Below, one piece after another: positions 45,086-53,064 of a stretch of 64,000 bases of DNA. A program made the position numbers and the translations under genes. The stretch is from Bog-159 sp963707465. GTDB taxonomy: Bacteria; Acidobacteriota; Terriglobia; Bryobacterales; Bryobacteraceae. A model generated the notes under the pieces. That model was given only the letters and a program-made list of their open reading frames with translations, made no database searches and was not told the origin of the DNA. The stretch spans positions 1,302,001-1,366,000 of the forward strand of contig CAVPQK010000013.1 of NCBI GenBank assembly GCA_963707465.1, given 5' to 3'. Every line of letters begins with the position of its first letter. Position 1 is the stretch's first letter.

Positions 45086-45628
45086 ATGACCGCTTCCCGT
45101 CCGCGCCGCGGGCGATATGTCCCCGTTCCGCCCGGGCCGGAGCGCTCCCGCCTTTGGTCCGCCGCTTACGGCCTGGCGCTAGGCGCTATCAGCATCGGTC
45201 TGCAAAAGGTTCTGGCGCCTTTTGTCGCGCCTGACTCGTACCAGTTGCTGCTCGCCGCCGTGGCCATCGCCGTGATGTACGCGGGCGTCTGGGCGGGAGC
45301 CGCGGCCCTCCTGCTTACCTGCCTGGCTAAGTGGTTCCTGTTCCTTCCGGCGGAACATACTCTCCGCTTATTCGGCGCCGCGCCCCTGTTGAGGTTTGGA
45401 TTGTTCCTGTCCCTGGGGCTTCTCATCTGCTGGCTGGGGCAGAAGATGCATGCATCCAGACGGCAAGTGAGACTGCTGAGCGGCCTGCTGCCGATTTGCG
45501 CCTGGTGCAAGCGAGTCCGTGACGAGAAGGACCAGTGGCAGCCTTTAGAAGCTTACATTCACGACCACTCGGACGCGGATTTCACTCACGGTATGTGTCC
45601 GGACTGTGCGCGCGACCTGGTGAACTGA
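45086..45628 (+). CDS. DUF4118 membrane protein with Cys-rich tail
   Basis: 180 residues, start codon directly abutting the regulator stop. Four membrane helices, about residues 25-120, form the KdpD-like DUF4118 module (QLLLAAVAIAVMYAGVWAG). The C-terminus, LLPICAWCKRVRDEKDQW and HSDADFTHGMCPDC, is the CxxC...CxxC tail seen on many sensory proteins, probably a zinc site. As the third gene of the two-component operon it may be an accessory sensor; no kinase domain is present. Confidence 0.8.
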   Translation: MTASRPRRGRYVPVPPGPERSRLWSAAYGLALGAISIGLQKVLAPFVAPDSYQLLLAAVAIAVMYAGVWAGAAALLLTCLAKWFLFLPAEHTLRLFGAAPLLRFGLFLSLGLLICWLGQKMHASRRQVRLLSGLLPICAWCKRVRDEKDQWQPLEAYIHDHSDADFTHGMCPDCARDLVN

Positions 45629-45916
45629 CACACGCTGCCGCCAGGCTGGCGCATAGGGTTGTCCCACCCCGAATACTTCAACATGCCGGCTGGAAATACC
45701 GCGCTTGCGGTATGGGCGGGTGACAGCGAAGAGCTTATGCTGAAGTTCAGGCTGGCCTCGGGGCGCCTCAGAGCGCTTCGGTGCGATCGAGCAAATCGAG
45801 CGCCCGAATCGGATATGCGACCGCCCTCACCAACCTCGGGGCGGACCACGAGTTAGGGCCGCGTGGCACCAGCCAGCCGCCAGTTTGGACGCGCGCAGTG
45901 GTAAGGAGGGGTCAAC

Positions 45917-46426
45917 ATGCATGGAACGCCTGCAACATCGAACGCGCCGCCGCTGCTGAATGCGTGGAGGCGCTTGACGGGCGCGCTCTGCCGCCCGCCG
46001 CGGCACGACGCTCCGCAGCTTGTGGTGTTGGCGCTGGACCCGCACACCATCGCTAACCTCATGATCGCCGCATTTCACGCAAACTGGACCATCAGGTTCG
46101 CTCTATCTCCAGGTGACGCGGTGGCGCTGCTGCGCAAGTCCCCCAGCGTGGCTCTGGTCTATGACTGGGACTCCCATCACGCTGACTGGCGGGAATTGTG
46201 CGGCGCTTGCCGGTTGTCCGGCGCTTCCTTTCACCTGCTAGCGCGCAGGCCGCCGGACGATCTGTTTCTGGCGGTGGCCGGCGCGGGTGGCGCGGGTGTG
46301 TTGCGGAAGCCTCTGAACCCCGAACAAGTGATTGCGGCCGTCGGCTTTGCCCGAAATCTTGGCGCGGCGCACCCTGCCCACCCTGACGCCGCCGCGATTC
46401 CCGCAAGAAGCGCCGCCAGGTTCTAG
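45917..46426 (+). CDS. Divergent receiver-like protein
   Basis: 169 residues: after a basic N-terminus, LVVLALDPHTIANLMIAAF, ALVYDWDSHHADWREL and AGVLRKPLNPEQVIAAV reproduce the strand order of a receiver with Asp after strand 3 (YDWD) and the KP after strand 5, while the first acidic pair is reduced (ALDPH). It resembles the degenerate receiver at 661. A gtaaggaggggt ribosome site precedes ATG 45917. The 288 bp before it hold no recognised feature. Confidence 0.5.
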   Translation: MHGTPATSNAPPLLNAWRRLTGALCRPPRHDAPQLVVLALDPHTIANLMIAAFHANWTIRFALSPGDAVALLRKSPSVALVYDWDSHHADWRELCGACRLSGASFHLLARRPPDDLFLAVAGAGGAGVLRKPLNPEQVIAAVGFARNLGAAHPAHPDAAAIPARSAARF

Positions 46427-46486
46427 GGTGCACGACTGCCGATCGAGTGGCGCGCAGCATTCTGCTATCTTCGGCTGTGACAGGAC

Positions 46487-47794
46487 ATGCCGCCCTCCCC
46501 AGCCGCCCCGCCCCGGAGATTCCATCGCACTCTCTATTTCCGGGTGATCCTGGGAATCGTTTTGGGCGTGCTGCTGGGCGTGCTTTACCCGGATACCGCC
46601 GCAGCCATGAAACCCCTGGGCGACGGCTTCATCAAGCTGATCCGGATGATGATCGGCCCGATTATCTTCTTCACGGTGGTGGTGGGCATCGCCGGCATCG
46701 GGGACATGAAGAAGCTGGGGCGGGTGGGCATCAAGGCCCTGGCGTACTTCGAAGTGCTGACCACGGTGGCGCTGCTGATCGGGCTGGTCGTGGTCAAAAT
46801 CGTGCAGCCTGGCGCGGGCATGAATGTGAATCCGGCCACGCTCGACGCCGCCGCCGTCGCGCAATACGCCGCGCAAGGCAAGCAGTTGCATGCCGTCGAT
46901 TTTCTGCTGAACATTATCCCGAGCACCGTCATCAGCGCCTTCGCGCAAGGCGATGTTCTGCAGGTGCTGCTGGTGGCGATTCTGTTTGGATTGGCGCTGG
47001 CGGCGATCCCCCGCAATCGCGCCATCGTGGAAGCCTGCGATCAGATCGCGCACTGGATGTTCGGCATCGTCGCGATCATTATGCAGGCCGCGCCCGTAGG
47101 CGCATTCGGCGCCATGGCGTTCACCATCGGAAAATATGGCATCCGCACGCTGCTGCCGCTGCTGAAGCTACTGGCGTGTGTTTACCTGACCAGCTTCGCC
47201 TTCGTGTTTATCGTGCTGGGCGCCATCGCCTGGGCACACGGCTTCAGCTTGTGGAAGTTCCTCAACTACATCAAGGAGGAACTGCTGATCGTACTGAGCA
47301 CATCGTCGTCGGAATCGGTGCTGCCACGCATAATGGTGAAGCTGGAAGAGCTCGGGTGCGGCAAATCCGTGGTCGGGCTGGTGATTCCATCGGGCTACTC
47401 GTTCAACCTCGATGGCACTTCCATTTACCTGACCATCGCCGCGCTGTTCGTGGCGCAGGCCACCAACGTCCACCTGACGGGAGGCCAGGAAGCGGCGCTG
47501 CTGCTCCTGCTGATGTTGAGCTCCAAGGGCGCGGCGGCGGTGACCGGCGGCGGATTCATCACCCTGGCCGCCACTCTCTCCGCCGTCGGGACCGTTCCCG
47601 TGGCAGGTCTCACGCTGCTGCTCGGCGTGGACCGGTTCATGTCGGAGATGCGCGCGCTGACCAACCTGGTGGGCAACGGCGTGGCCACCATCGTGGTGGC
47701 GAAATGGGAGAAGGAATTCGACGCCGAGCGCGCGCGCCGCGTGCTCGACGGAGAGGCTGTGCCGGATGCCGCGGAGATACCGGAGCCGGCATAG
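46487..47794 (+). CDS. dctA: Dicarboxylate/amino-acid:cation symporter (DctA family)
   Basis: 435 residues, eight membrane segments plus two re-entrant loops. Family motifs: KLIRMMIGPIIFFTVVVGIA, STSSSESVLPRIM (re-entrant loop 1), IPSGYSFNLDGTSIYL, and DRFMSEMRALTNLVGNGVAT with the substrate-binding Arg and Asn. Imports succinate, fumarate, malate or aspartate using the proton/sodium gradient. The sequence is closer to DctA than to GltP by the SGYSFNLDG block. Downstream isomerase 37 bp away. Confidence 0.92.
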   Translation: MPPSPAAPPRRFHRTLYFRVILGIVLGVLLGVLYPDTAAAMKPLGDGFIKLIRMMIGPIIFFTVVVGIAGIGDMKKLGRVGIKALAYFEVLTTVALLIGLVVVKIVQPGAGMNVNPATLDAAAVAQYAAQGKQLHAVDFLLNIIPSTVISAFAQGDVLQVLLVAILFGLALAAIPRNRAIVEACDQIAHWMFGIVAIIMQAAPVGAFGAMAFTIGKYGIRTLLPLLKLLACVYLTSFAFVFIVLGAIAWAHGFSLWKFLNYIKEELLIVLSTSSSESVLPRIMVKLEELGCGKSVVGLVIPSGYSFNLDGTSIYLTIAALFVAQATNVHLTGGQEAALLLLLMLSSKGAAAVTGGGFITLAATLSAVGTVPVAGLTLLLGVDRFMSEMRALTNLVGNGVATIVVAKWEKEFDAERARRVLDGEAVPDAAEIPEPA

Positions 47795-47830
47795 ATCCGG
47801 CGCGCCGATCGGCTGTGCGACGATGTGAAC

Positions 47831-48727
47831 ATGGACCTCACTCGAAGAGCGTTCACGGTGGCGGGCGCCACGATGGCGGCCCAGTTGCGAGCTGCGCCGC
47901 AAGCGCCCCGCCCGGCGCCTACCATCTGCCTGTTCTCCAAGCATCTGCCCAAGATCCACTATTCCGAACTCGGCGGCGTGCTCAAAGACCTGGGCTTTGC
48001 CGGCTGCGATCTCACGGTGCGCCCCGGCGGACACGTCGAGCCGTCGCTCTCGGCGGCCGACCTTTATCGCGCGGTGGAAGCCATCCGCGCCGAAGGCGTC
48101 GAAGTCCCCATGATCACCACCGCGTTTGTCACCGCGGCCGACCCCAACATACACAACGTACTGGCGCTCTGCGGCCGCGACCGCATGAAGGTGCCCTATT
48201 GGAAGCTGGGCTACTGGAATTATCGGCCGGGCGATAACATCGAAACGCGGGTGGCCGAAGTGCGCCGCGAGGTGACCGGACTGGTCGCGCTGGCGCGCGC
48301 TTACGGCATGACGGCGGGGTTCCACAACCATTCCGGCAACTACGTGGGCGAAGCCGTGTGGGACGGCCGCGCCGTCATCGAGGGCCAGGACCCCAACTGG
48401 ATCGGCTACTATTTCGATCCATGCCATGCCACCGCGGAGGGCGGCGAGGCCGGTTGGTCGATCTCTATGCGGATGGCCCTGCCGCGCATCAAAATGGTGG
48501 CGCTCAAGGATTTCTATTGGGAAAAGGCGAACGGCAAATGGACGATGCGCATGTGCCCGATTGGCGAAGGCATGGTGAAGTGGGAACAGGTGTTCGCCTT
48601 GCTGGCGGCGGCGCACTTCGCGGGACCGCTGTCACTGCATCTGGAATACGAGCCGGCGGACATGGCCGCGATCGCGCGCGATCTGGCATTCGTGAAGAAG
48701 CAGGTGGCTGTGGCTTTTGGGAGCTAA
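47831..48727 (+). CDS. Sugar phosphate isomerase/epimerase-like TIM-barrel, Tat-exported
   Basis: 298 residues. Twin-arginine signal TRRAFTVAGATMAA. The xylose-isomerase-like barrel carries metal-ligand blocks GMTAGFHNHSGNYVG, WIGYYFDPCHATAEGG, IKMVALKDFYWEK and LSLHLEYEP. Exported members are common in acidobacteria and planctomycetes and may act on sugars outside the cell. Start at ATG 47831; a GTG two codons upstream is possible. Confidence 0.82.
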   Translation: MDLTRRAFTVAGATMAAQLRAAPQAPRPAPTICLFSKHLPKIHYSELGGVLKDLGFAGCDLTVRPGGHVEPSLSAADLYRAVEAIRAEGVEVPMITTAFVTAADPNIHNVLALCGRDRMKVPYWKLGYWNYRPGDNIETRVAEVRREVTGLVALARAYGMTAGFHNHSGNYVGEAVWDGRAVIEGQDPNWIGYYFDPCHATAEGGEAGWSISMRMALPRIKMVALKDFYWEKANGKWTMRMCPIGEGMVKWEQVFALLAAAHFAGPLSLHLEYEPADMAAIARDLAFVKKQVAVAFGS

Positions 48728-48755
48728 TCTCGAGCTTTTCCTGGCGTGCCCGCCA

Positions 48756-48779
48756 AGCGCCGGCAGGAGTGCCGGCGCT
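48756..48779. repeat. Hairpin repeat with GGAG loop, copy 1
   Basis: agcgccggca-ggag-tgccggcgct, perfect 10-bp arms, 29 bp after the isomerase stop. The loop context gcaggagtgc recurs in the hairpin at 50390 with a different outer stem. Confidence 0.6.
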
Positions 48780-48780
48780 A

Positions 48781-48966
48781 CTAACGCACACGGTACCTAC
48801 CTTGGATTTGGGGATGCTTGGCGTCGAAGGGTAGGCTCGGATAGGGTTGCAGGATCTGGACCGGCGGTATCAGGCTGTCCAACGCTTCAAGTGCAGCCTT
48901 ACGACTGCCCTCACACGGCTCGGGGCCAGGGCGGTTCGCTACTCCTTCCCTGTACGACTCTTTCAT
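48781..48966 (-). CDS. Leader-like ORF resembling those beside group II introns/transposases
   Basis: 61 residues: MKESYREGVANRPGPEPCEG followed by SRKAALEALDSLIPP. The opening MKESYxEGVAxxxGPExC...ALEAL resembles, from memory, small reading frames annotated next to group II intron reverse transcriptases and some transposases. No such gene follows here, so it would be a solitary remnant. The sequence upstream of it is full of hairpins (48978-49015). Confidence 0.35.
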   Translation of the reverse strand: MKESYREGVANRPGPEPCEGSRKAALEALDSLIPPVQILQPYPSLPFDAKHPQIQGRYRVR

Positions 48967-48977
48967 TCGCTACTCCA

Positions 48978-49015
48978 CGCCGGTTTATCCCGGCGCAATC
49001 CAGACTAAGAGTCTG
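48978..49015. repeat. Stacked hairpins
   Basis: cgccgg-tttatc-ccggcg (48978-48995), then cagac-taaga-gtctg (49001-49015). On the minus strand the block reads gtggcgcagactcttagtctg; gtggcgcagactc also occurs at 50345, so it belongs to a dispersed family. Confidence 0.55.
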
Positions 49016-49148
49016 CGCCACGAAGCAGGACCGCGTACTCATCGCCGCTGCGCCTAACCGGCATCCGCGGAAATCTGAATACGCGGAAGCGAGCCGCTGC
49101 GCCGTACTCTATAATAGGGTGTTAAATTCCCCACCTGAAGGAGCATGA

Positions 49149-50333
49149 ATGCCTGCCAAGCGGATCGGTATACTCACCGGCGGAGGAGACGTGCCGGGCC
49201 TGAATTCCGTCATCAAAACAGTGGTTTATAGAGGAAGCGAAATCGATTGCGAAGTCATCGGTATTCGCCGCGGCTGGGAAGGCCTGACGCACGTCAACCT
49301 GGACGATCCGGCCAGCCGCGCGCGCTACGTCCTGCCGCTCAATCGCGAGAACACCCGCACCATCGACCGCACCGGCGGCACCTATCTGCATAGCTCGCGC
49401 ACCAACCCGGCCAAGATGAAAGCCCTGCCGCCGGTGGTGAAGGGCCAGGAGTTCCCCAAGTCCGAAGTCACCAAGAAGGGCGTGACCTCGGTGGTATACG
49501 ACATGACCAGCCGCGTGCTGAAGAACGTAGAAACGCTGGGACTCGATTACCTGATCGCGATCGGCGGCGACGATACGTTGAGCTACGCCGCGCGCCTGGA
49601 CGCCGAGGGTTTCAAGGTCCTGGCCATTCCCAAAACGATGGATAACGACGTGCGCAATACGGAATATTGCATCGGGTTTTCGACCGCCATCACCCGCGCC
49701 ACGGAGGCGATCGAGCGCCAGCGCACCACCGTGGGATCGCACGAGCGCATCGGCGTCTTCCGCATTTTCGGACGCGACGCCGGCTACACCGCGCTGTACA
49801 CCGCCTACGTGACGTCCATGCGCTGCTGCATTCCGGAATACAAATTCAATCTGCAGCACCTCATCGAGCTGCTGATCACCGACAAGCAGTACAATCCGAG
49901 TAACTATGCCCTGATTATTCTGTCGGAGGGCGCGGAGTGGGAAGGCTACCAGGTGAAAGAAGTCGGCGAGGCGGACGCTTTCGGTCACAAGAAGAAGATG
50001 AACGTGGGCGAGGATTTGGCCGAGGAAATTAAGAAGTCTACCGGCGAAGAGACTATTGTCAGCGATCTGACTTACGATCTGCGCAGCGGGAGCCCGGATT
50101 TCGTGGATAAGATGGTGGCGTCGACGTTCGCCAGCATGGCCATGGACTGCATCCAGCAGGGCCAGCACGGGGTCATGATGGCCATTTCGGGAGGCTGCTA
50201 TCAGACGGCGCCCATACCGGACCCGAAGTTAGGGCCGCGGCGGGTGGATCTGGAGACCATGTACAACACCCGGCGGTACCGGCCGAATTACGCGAATAAG
50301 TTGGGTCTGCCGATTTTTCTTACGCGCGCATAG
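49149..50333 (+). CDS. 6-phosphofructokinase, PPi-type active-site signature
   Basis: 394 residues with a ctgaaggagc site ahead of ATG 49149. PFK fold: GILTGGGDVPGLNSVIKTVV, YLIAIGGDDTLSYAARL, IPKTMDNDVRNTEYCIGF, GVFRIFGRDAGYTALYTAYV, LIILSEGAEW. The GGDDT (Asp at the position that is Gly in ATP enzymes) and PKTMDND (Lys at the position that is Gly in ATP enzymes) are the two residues that mark pyrophosphate-dependent PFKs, so a reversible PPi enzyme is likely. Converges on mutS2 across a hairpin region. Confidence 0.9.
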   Translation: MPAKRIGILTGGGDVPGLNSVIKTVVYRGSEIDCEVIGIRRGWEGLTHVNLDDPASRARYVLPLNRENTRTIDRTGGTYLHSSRTNPAKMKALPPVVKGQEFPKSEVTKKGVTSVVYDMTSRVLKNVETLGLDYLIAIGGDDTLSYAARLDAEGFKVLAIPKTMDNDVRNTEYCIGFSTAITRATEAIERQRTTVGSHERIGVFRIFGRDAGYTALYTAYVTSMRCCIPEYKFNLQHLIELLITDKQYNPSNYALIILSEGAEWEGYQVKEVGEADAFGHKKKMNVGEDLAEEIKKSTGEETIVSDLTYDLRSGSPDFVDKMVASTFASMAMDCIQQGQHGVMMAISGGCYQTAPIPDPKLGPRRVDLETMYNTRRYRPNYANKLGLPIFLTRA

Positions 50334-50343
50334 CACTTGGCGT

Positions 50344-50436
50344 CGTGGCGCAGACTCGTAGAACGTCGCTGGCGCCGGGAACCAGGCAGGCGACCGCAGG
50401 AGTGCGGTCGCGGCGGGCAAAAGTGCCTGCGCCACG
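50344..50436. terminator. Nested inverted repeats between convergent genes
   Basis: Outer arms cgtggcgcag (50344-50353) and ctgcgccacg (50427-50436) are perfectly complementary. Inside lies gcgaccgca-ggag-tgcggtcgc (50390-50411). The block fills the space between the stops of the phosphofructokinase and mutS2 genes, so a bidirectional termination or RNA-protecting role is plausible. Confidence 0.55.
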
Positions 50437-50445
50437 ATGTTCGAC

Positions 50446-52854
50446 TCACTCCTTCAGCTCCACGATCGTCGCGCCAGTTCCGCCTTCCTGCGGTGGGGCC
50501 GTGTAATGCTTCTCCACGTGCGGATGCCGCTCCAGCAGTTCCCACAGCACCTTCTTCAGGATCCCCATGCCATGCCCATGGACGATGCGCACGCGGCTGG
50601 CGGTGGCCATCACCGCGCGGTCCAGGAACTGATCCACATTGTCGCGCGCCTCTTCCGCGCGCTGGCCGATCACGTTGATCTCCTGGTGCACCGGCGTCAA
50701 TTCCGGCGCGGGCTTGAAGCTGACATTCTTGGGCAGCCGGGCGGCGGGGCCGGTGTCGGGCAAAACCTCCAGAACTTCGTCCACCGAAACCTGCATCTTC
50801 ATGAAGCCGGCTTCCACTTCCAGGCGATCGCCGGTCAGGATGCGGCGCACGCGCGCGGGCTCGCGGATACCCTGCAACCGCACGCGCACGCCCTCCTCGA
50901 TCTTGAGGCGCTGCAGATCGCCGTGCCGCGACTCATCCTGCGTGGAGAGCACGGTGGTTTGAAATTCCTCTCGCAGCTCGCGTTTTACCTTCGCCACGCG
51001 GCGCTGGGCTTGATCGGCGGCCTTGCGGTCGACCGCGCCGTGCGCGATTTGATCGAGGGTCTGCTGCGCCTGCTCGTCGAATTTGGCGAGCATCTGCTCG
51101 GTGCGGCGCTCCAACTCCTTCAGCTTGGCGGATTCGCGTTTCTCCCATTCGCGCGCCGTTTCTTTTTCGCGTTCGGCCACCTCGGCCTGCTGCCGGCGCA
51201 GGTCCGCCTCCAATGTTTGCGTGTCTTTCAGGCGCTGGTGCAGTTCGCTCAAGAACCGCCCCAGGTCGCGCTCCCGGTCGCTGAGGGCCGCACGCGCGCG
51301 ATTCATGATGTCCTCCGGCATGCCCAGGCGCGTGGCGATTTCCAGGCCGGCCGACTTCCCGGGCATGCCCGTGTGCAGCACGTAAGTCGGCTCCAGCGTG
51401 CGCTCGTCGAAGCCCATGGACGCATTCAGCACACCCTTGGTGTTCGCGCCGTAAATCTTCAGCGCCAACAGGTGCGTGGAGGCCAGCGTGTACGCTCCGG
51501 CACCCCGGAAATGTTCGACGATGGCCACACCCAGCGCGCCGCCTTCTTCCGGATCGGTGGCCGCGCCCAGCTCATCCAGCAGCACCAGCGAATCCGGCGT
51601 CACGTCCAGCGCCATCTCGCGGATGTGCGAAATGTGCGCGGAAAACGTGCTCAGGCTTTCCTGTATCGACTGGTTGTCGCCGATGTCCGCCAACACCTGG
51701 CCGAAGATGGGGAACTCGGCTTCCGCCGCCGGCACGGGCAGCCCGGATTGCGCCATCAGAGTGAGCAGGCCGACGGTCTTCAACGAGACGGTTTTGCCGC
51801 CGGTGTTCGGGCCGCTGATCAGCAGCGTCTTTCTGCCCTCGTCGAGTTCGAGCGAAATGGGCACGACCGGCTTGCGCTGGCGGCGCAGCACGTCTTCGAG
51901 CAGCGGGTGGCGGGCATCGCGCAGCCGCAGGCGGCCGCCAAAACGGGGAATCGCGCAATCGAAATCCACGGCGAAGCGCGCCTTGGCGAAGATCATTTCC
52001 AGCCGGCCCAGCGTGTCCATGGTCTGGCGAATGGATTCCGCATAACCGCGCAGGCGCGCGGTCAACTCGCGCAGGATGCGGTGGACTTCCTGGGCTTCCT
52101 CCTCGCTCAGGCGCACCAGTTCGTTGTTCAGGTCGATGGTTTCGAGCGGCTCGACGAAGAGCGTGTGGCCGCTGGAACTGGCCCCGTGAATGACGCCGTC
52201 GATTTTGCGCCGCTGGCCGGCAATGATGGGCACCACGAAACGCTCGTTGCGGATGGTGACGAACTCCTCCTGGAGAACACCTTCTTCCTGGTGCGATTTC
52301 AGGAAGCGCTCGAGCGACCCCTGAATGGACTTGCGCTGCCGCTCGATGTCGCGGCGCAAACGCGCCAGCGCCACGCTGGCGTGGTCGGCGACTGAACCAT
52401 CCGGCTGGATCTTGCCCTCGAGGTCCTTGAGCAGGGCACGGAAGTCGCCGATCGCCTGGCTGCGCGCGCCCAGCCGTGGGAAGCGCTCGGCCACGGCGTT
52501 GAGCACGCTCTTGGCGTCGGCTGCGCGGTCCAGCACGCCGAAGAGGTCGAAGATTTCCTTGCCTTCCAGGCTGGCGCCTTCGATGCGCAGCTTATGGACG
52601 GCCTCGGTCAGGTCGGGGAAGCTGCCGAAATCGATGCGGATGGCCGCGCCGCGGCCAGCGGTCTGCGGGCGGCCCGCGGAACGCAAATACTCGACACCCT
52701 CGCCGGCATCCGCCAGGTCGGCTGCCAGGAGGGCCGCATCGGTATGCGGGGAAATTTGCGCGAGCTCCGCTTTGCCCGGTGGGCTGGACACATAGCGGCC
52801 CAGCAGGGCGCGTAGCGATTCATATTCGAGAACATCGGCGCTGGTGGCCTTCAT
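50446..52854 (-). CDS. mutS2: MutS2 endonuclease
   Basis: 802 residues. MutS-like core and clamp helices, ATPase domain with Walker A GPNTGGKTVSLKTVG (about 345), GDNQSIQESLSTFSAHI, and Walker B LVLLDELGAATDPEEGGAL. A long coiled coil follows (EADLRRQQAEVAEREKETA), then a KOW-like strand region and a C-terminal Smr nuclease domain (RVRIVHGHGMGILKKVLWEL, GGTGATIVEL). MutS2 suppresses homologous recombination and rescues collided ribosomes in other bacteria. Transcribed alone; start at ATG 52854. Confidence 0.95.
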   Translation of the reverse strand: MKATSADVLEYESLRALLGRYVSSPPGKAELAQISPHTDAALLAADLADAGEGVEYLRSAGRPQTAGRGAAIRIDFGSFPDLTEAVHKLRIEGASLEGKEIFDLFGVLDRAADAKSVLNAVAERFPRLGARSQAIGDFRALLKDLEGKIQPDGSVADHASVALARLRRDIERQRKSIQGSLERFLKSHQEEGVLQEEFVTIRNERFVVPIIAGQRRKIDGVIHGASSSGHTLFVEPLETIDLNNELVRLSEEEAQEVHRILRELTARLRGYAESIRQTMDTLGRLEMIFAKARFAVDFDCAIPRFGGRLRLRDARHPLLEDVLRRQRKPVVPISLELDEGRKTLLISGPNTGGKTVSLKTVGLLTLMAQSGLPVPAAEAEFPIFGQVLADIGDNQSIQESLSTFSAHISHIREMALDVTPDSLVLLDELGAATDPEEGGALGVAIVEHFRGAGAYTLASTHLLALKIYGANTKGVLNASMGFDERTLEPTYVLHTGMPGKSAGLEIATRLGMPEDIMNRARAALSDRERDLGRFLSELHQRLKDTQTLEADLRRQQAEVAEREKETAREWEKRESAKLKELERRTEQMLAKFDEQAQQTLDQIAHGAVDRKAADQAQRRVAKVKRELREEFQTTVLSTQDESRHGDLQRLKIEEGVRVRLQGIREPARVRRILTGDRLEVEAGFMKMQVSVDEVLEVLPDTGPAARLPKNVSFKPAPELTPVHQEINVIGQRAEEARDNVDQFLDRAVMATASRVRIVHGHGMGILKKVLWELLERHPHVEKHYTAPPQEGGTGATIVELKE

Positions 52855-52897
52855 CAGCTTCTATTGTAGTGTGGGGCACCGTCGAAGACCTCCTGGG

Positions 52898-52981
52898 GGC
52901 GGCCAATCCTGGCCGAAGCCGCCTTTCAGGCGGCCAGAGCCGGCTGACAGCCGGCTGCGGGCCAGGATTGCCCGCCTTCCA
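52898..52981. repeat. Run of hairpins including second-family copy 3
   Basis: ggccaatcctggcc, then gccgcc-tttca-ggcggc, then the two-hairpin element at 52939-52981 (gccggct-gac-agccggc followed by gcgggccaggattgcccgc). It lies between the divergent mutS2 and the repetitive secreted protein gene. Confidence 0.65.
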
Positions 52982-53064
52982 GTTGGTTAAACAGGGCCAT
53001 GATGTATAGTGACTAATGCGGCTCTGCCAGCTTCCGGCGGCGGGCCAAAGACAGGACATCCAAA

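Noticed and set aside
45629..45916. Possible gene between the DUF4118 and receiver-like genes
   Set aside because: Short frames on both strands lack start signals and motifs.
46447..48237. 596-residue open frame on the plus strand spanning the DctA and isomerase genes
   Set aside because: Arg/Gly-rich frame-shifted shadow of two clear genes.
50437..52395. 652-residue open frame on the plus strand
   Set aside because: It lies wholly antisense to mutS2, is His/Arg/Ala-rich and carries no motif; GC-rich third positions of the real gene keep the opposite frame open.
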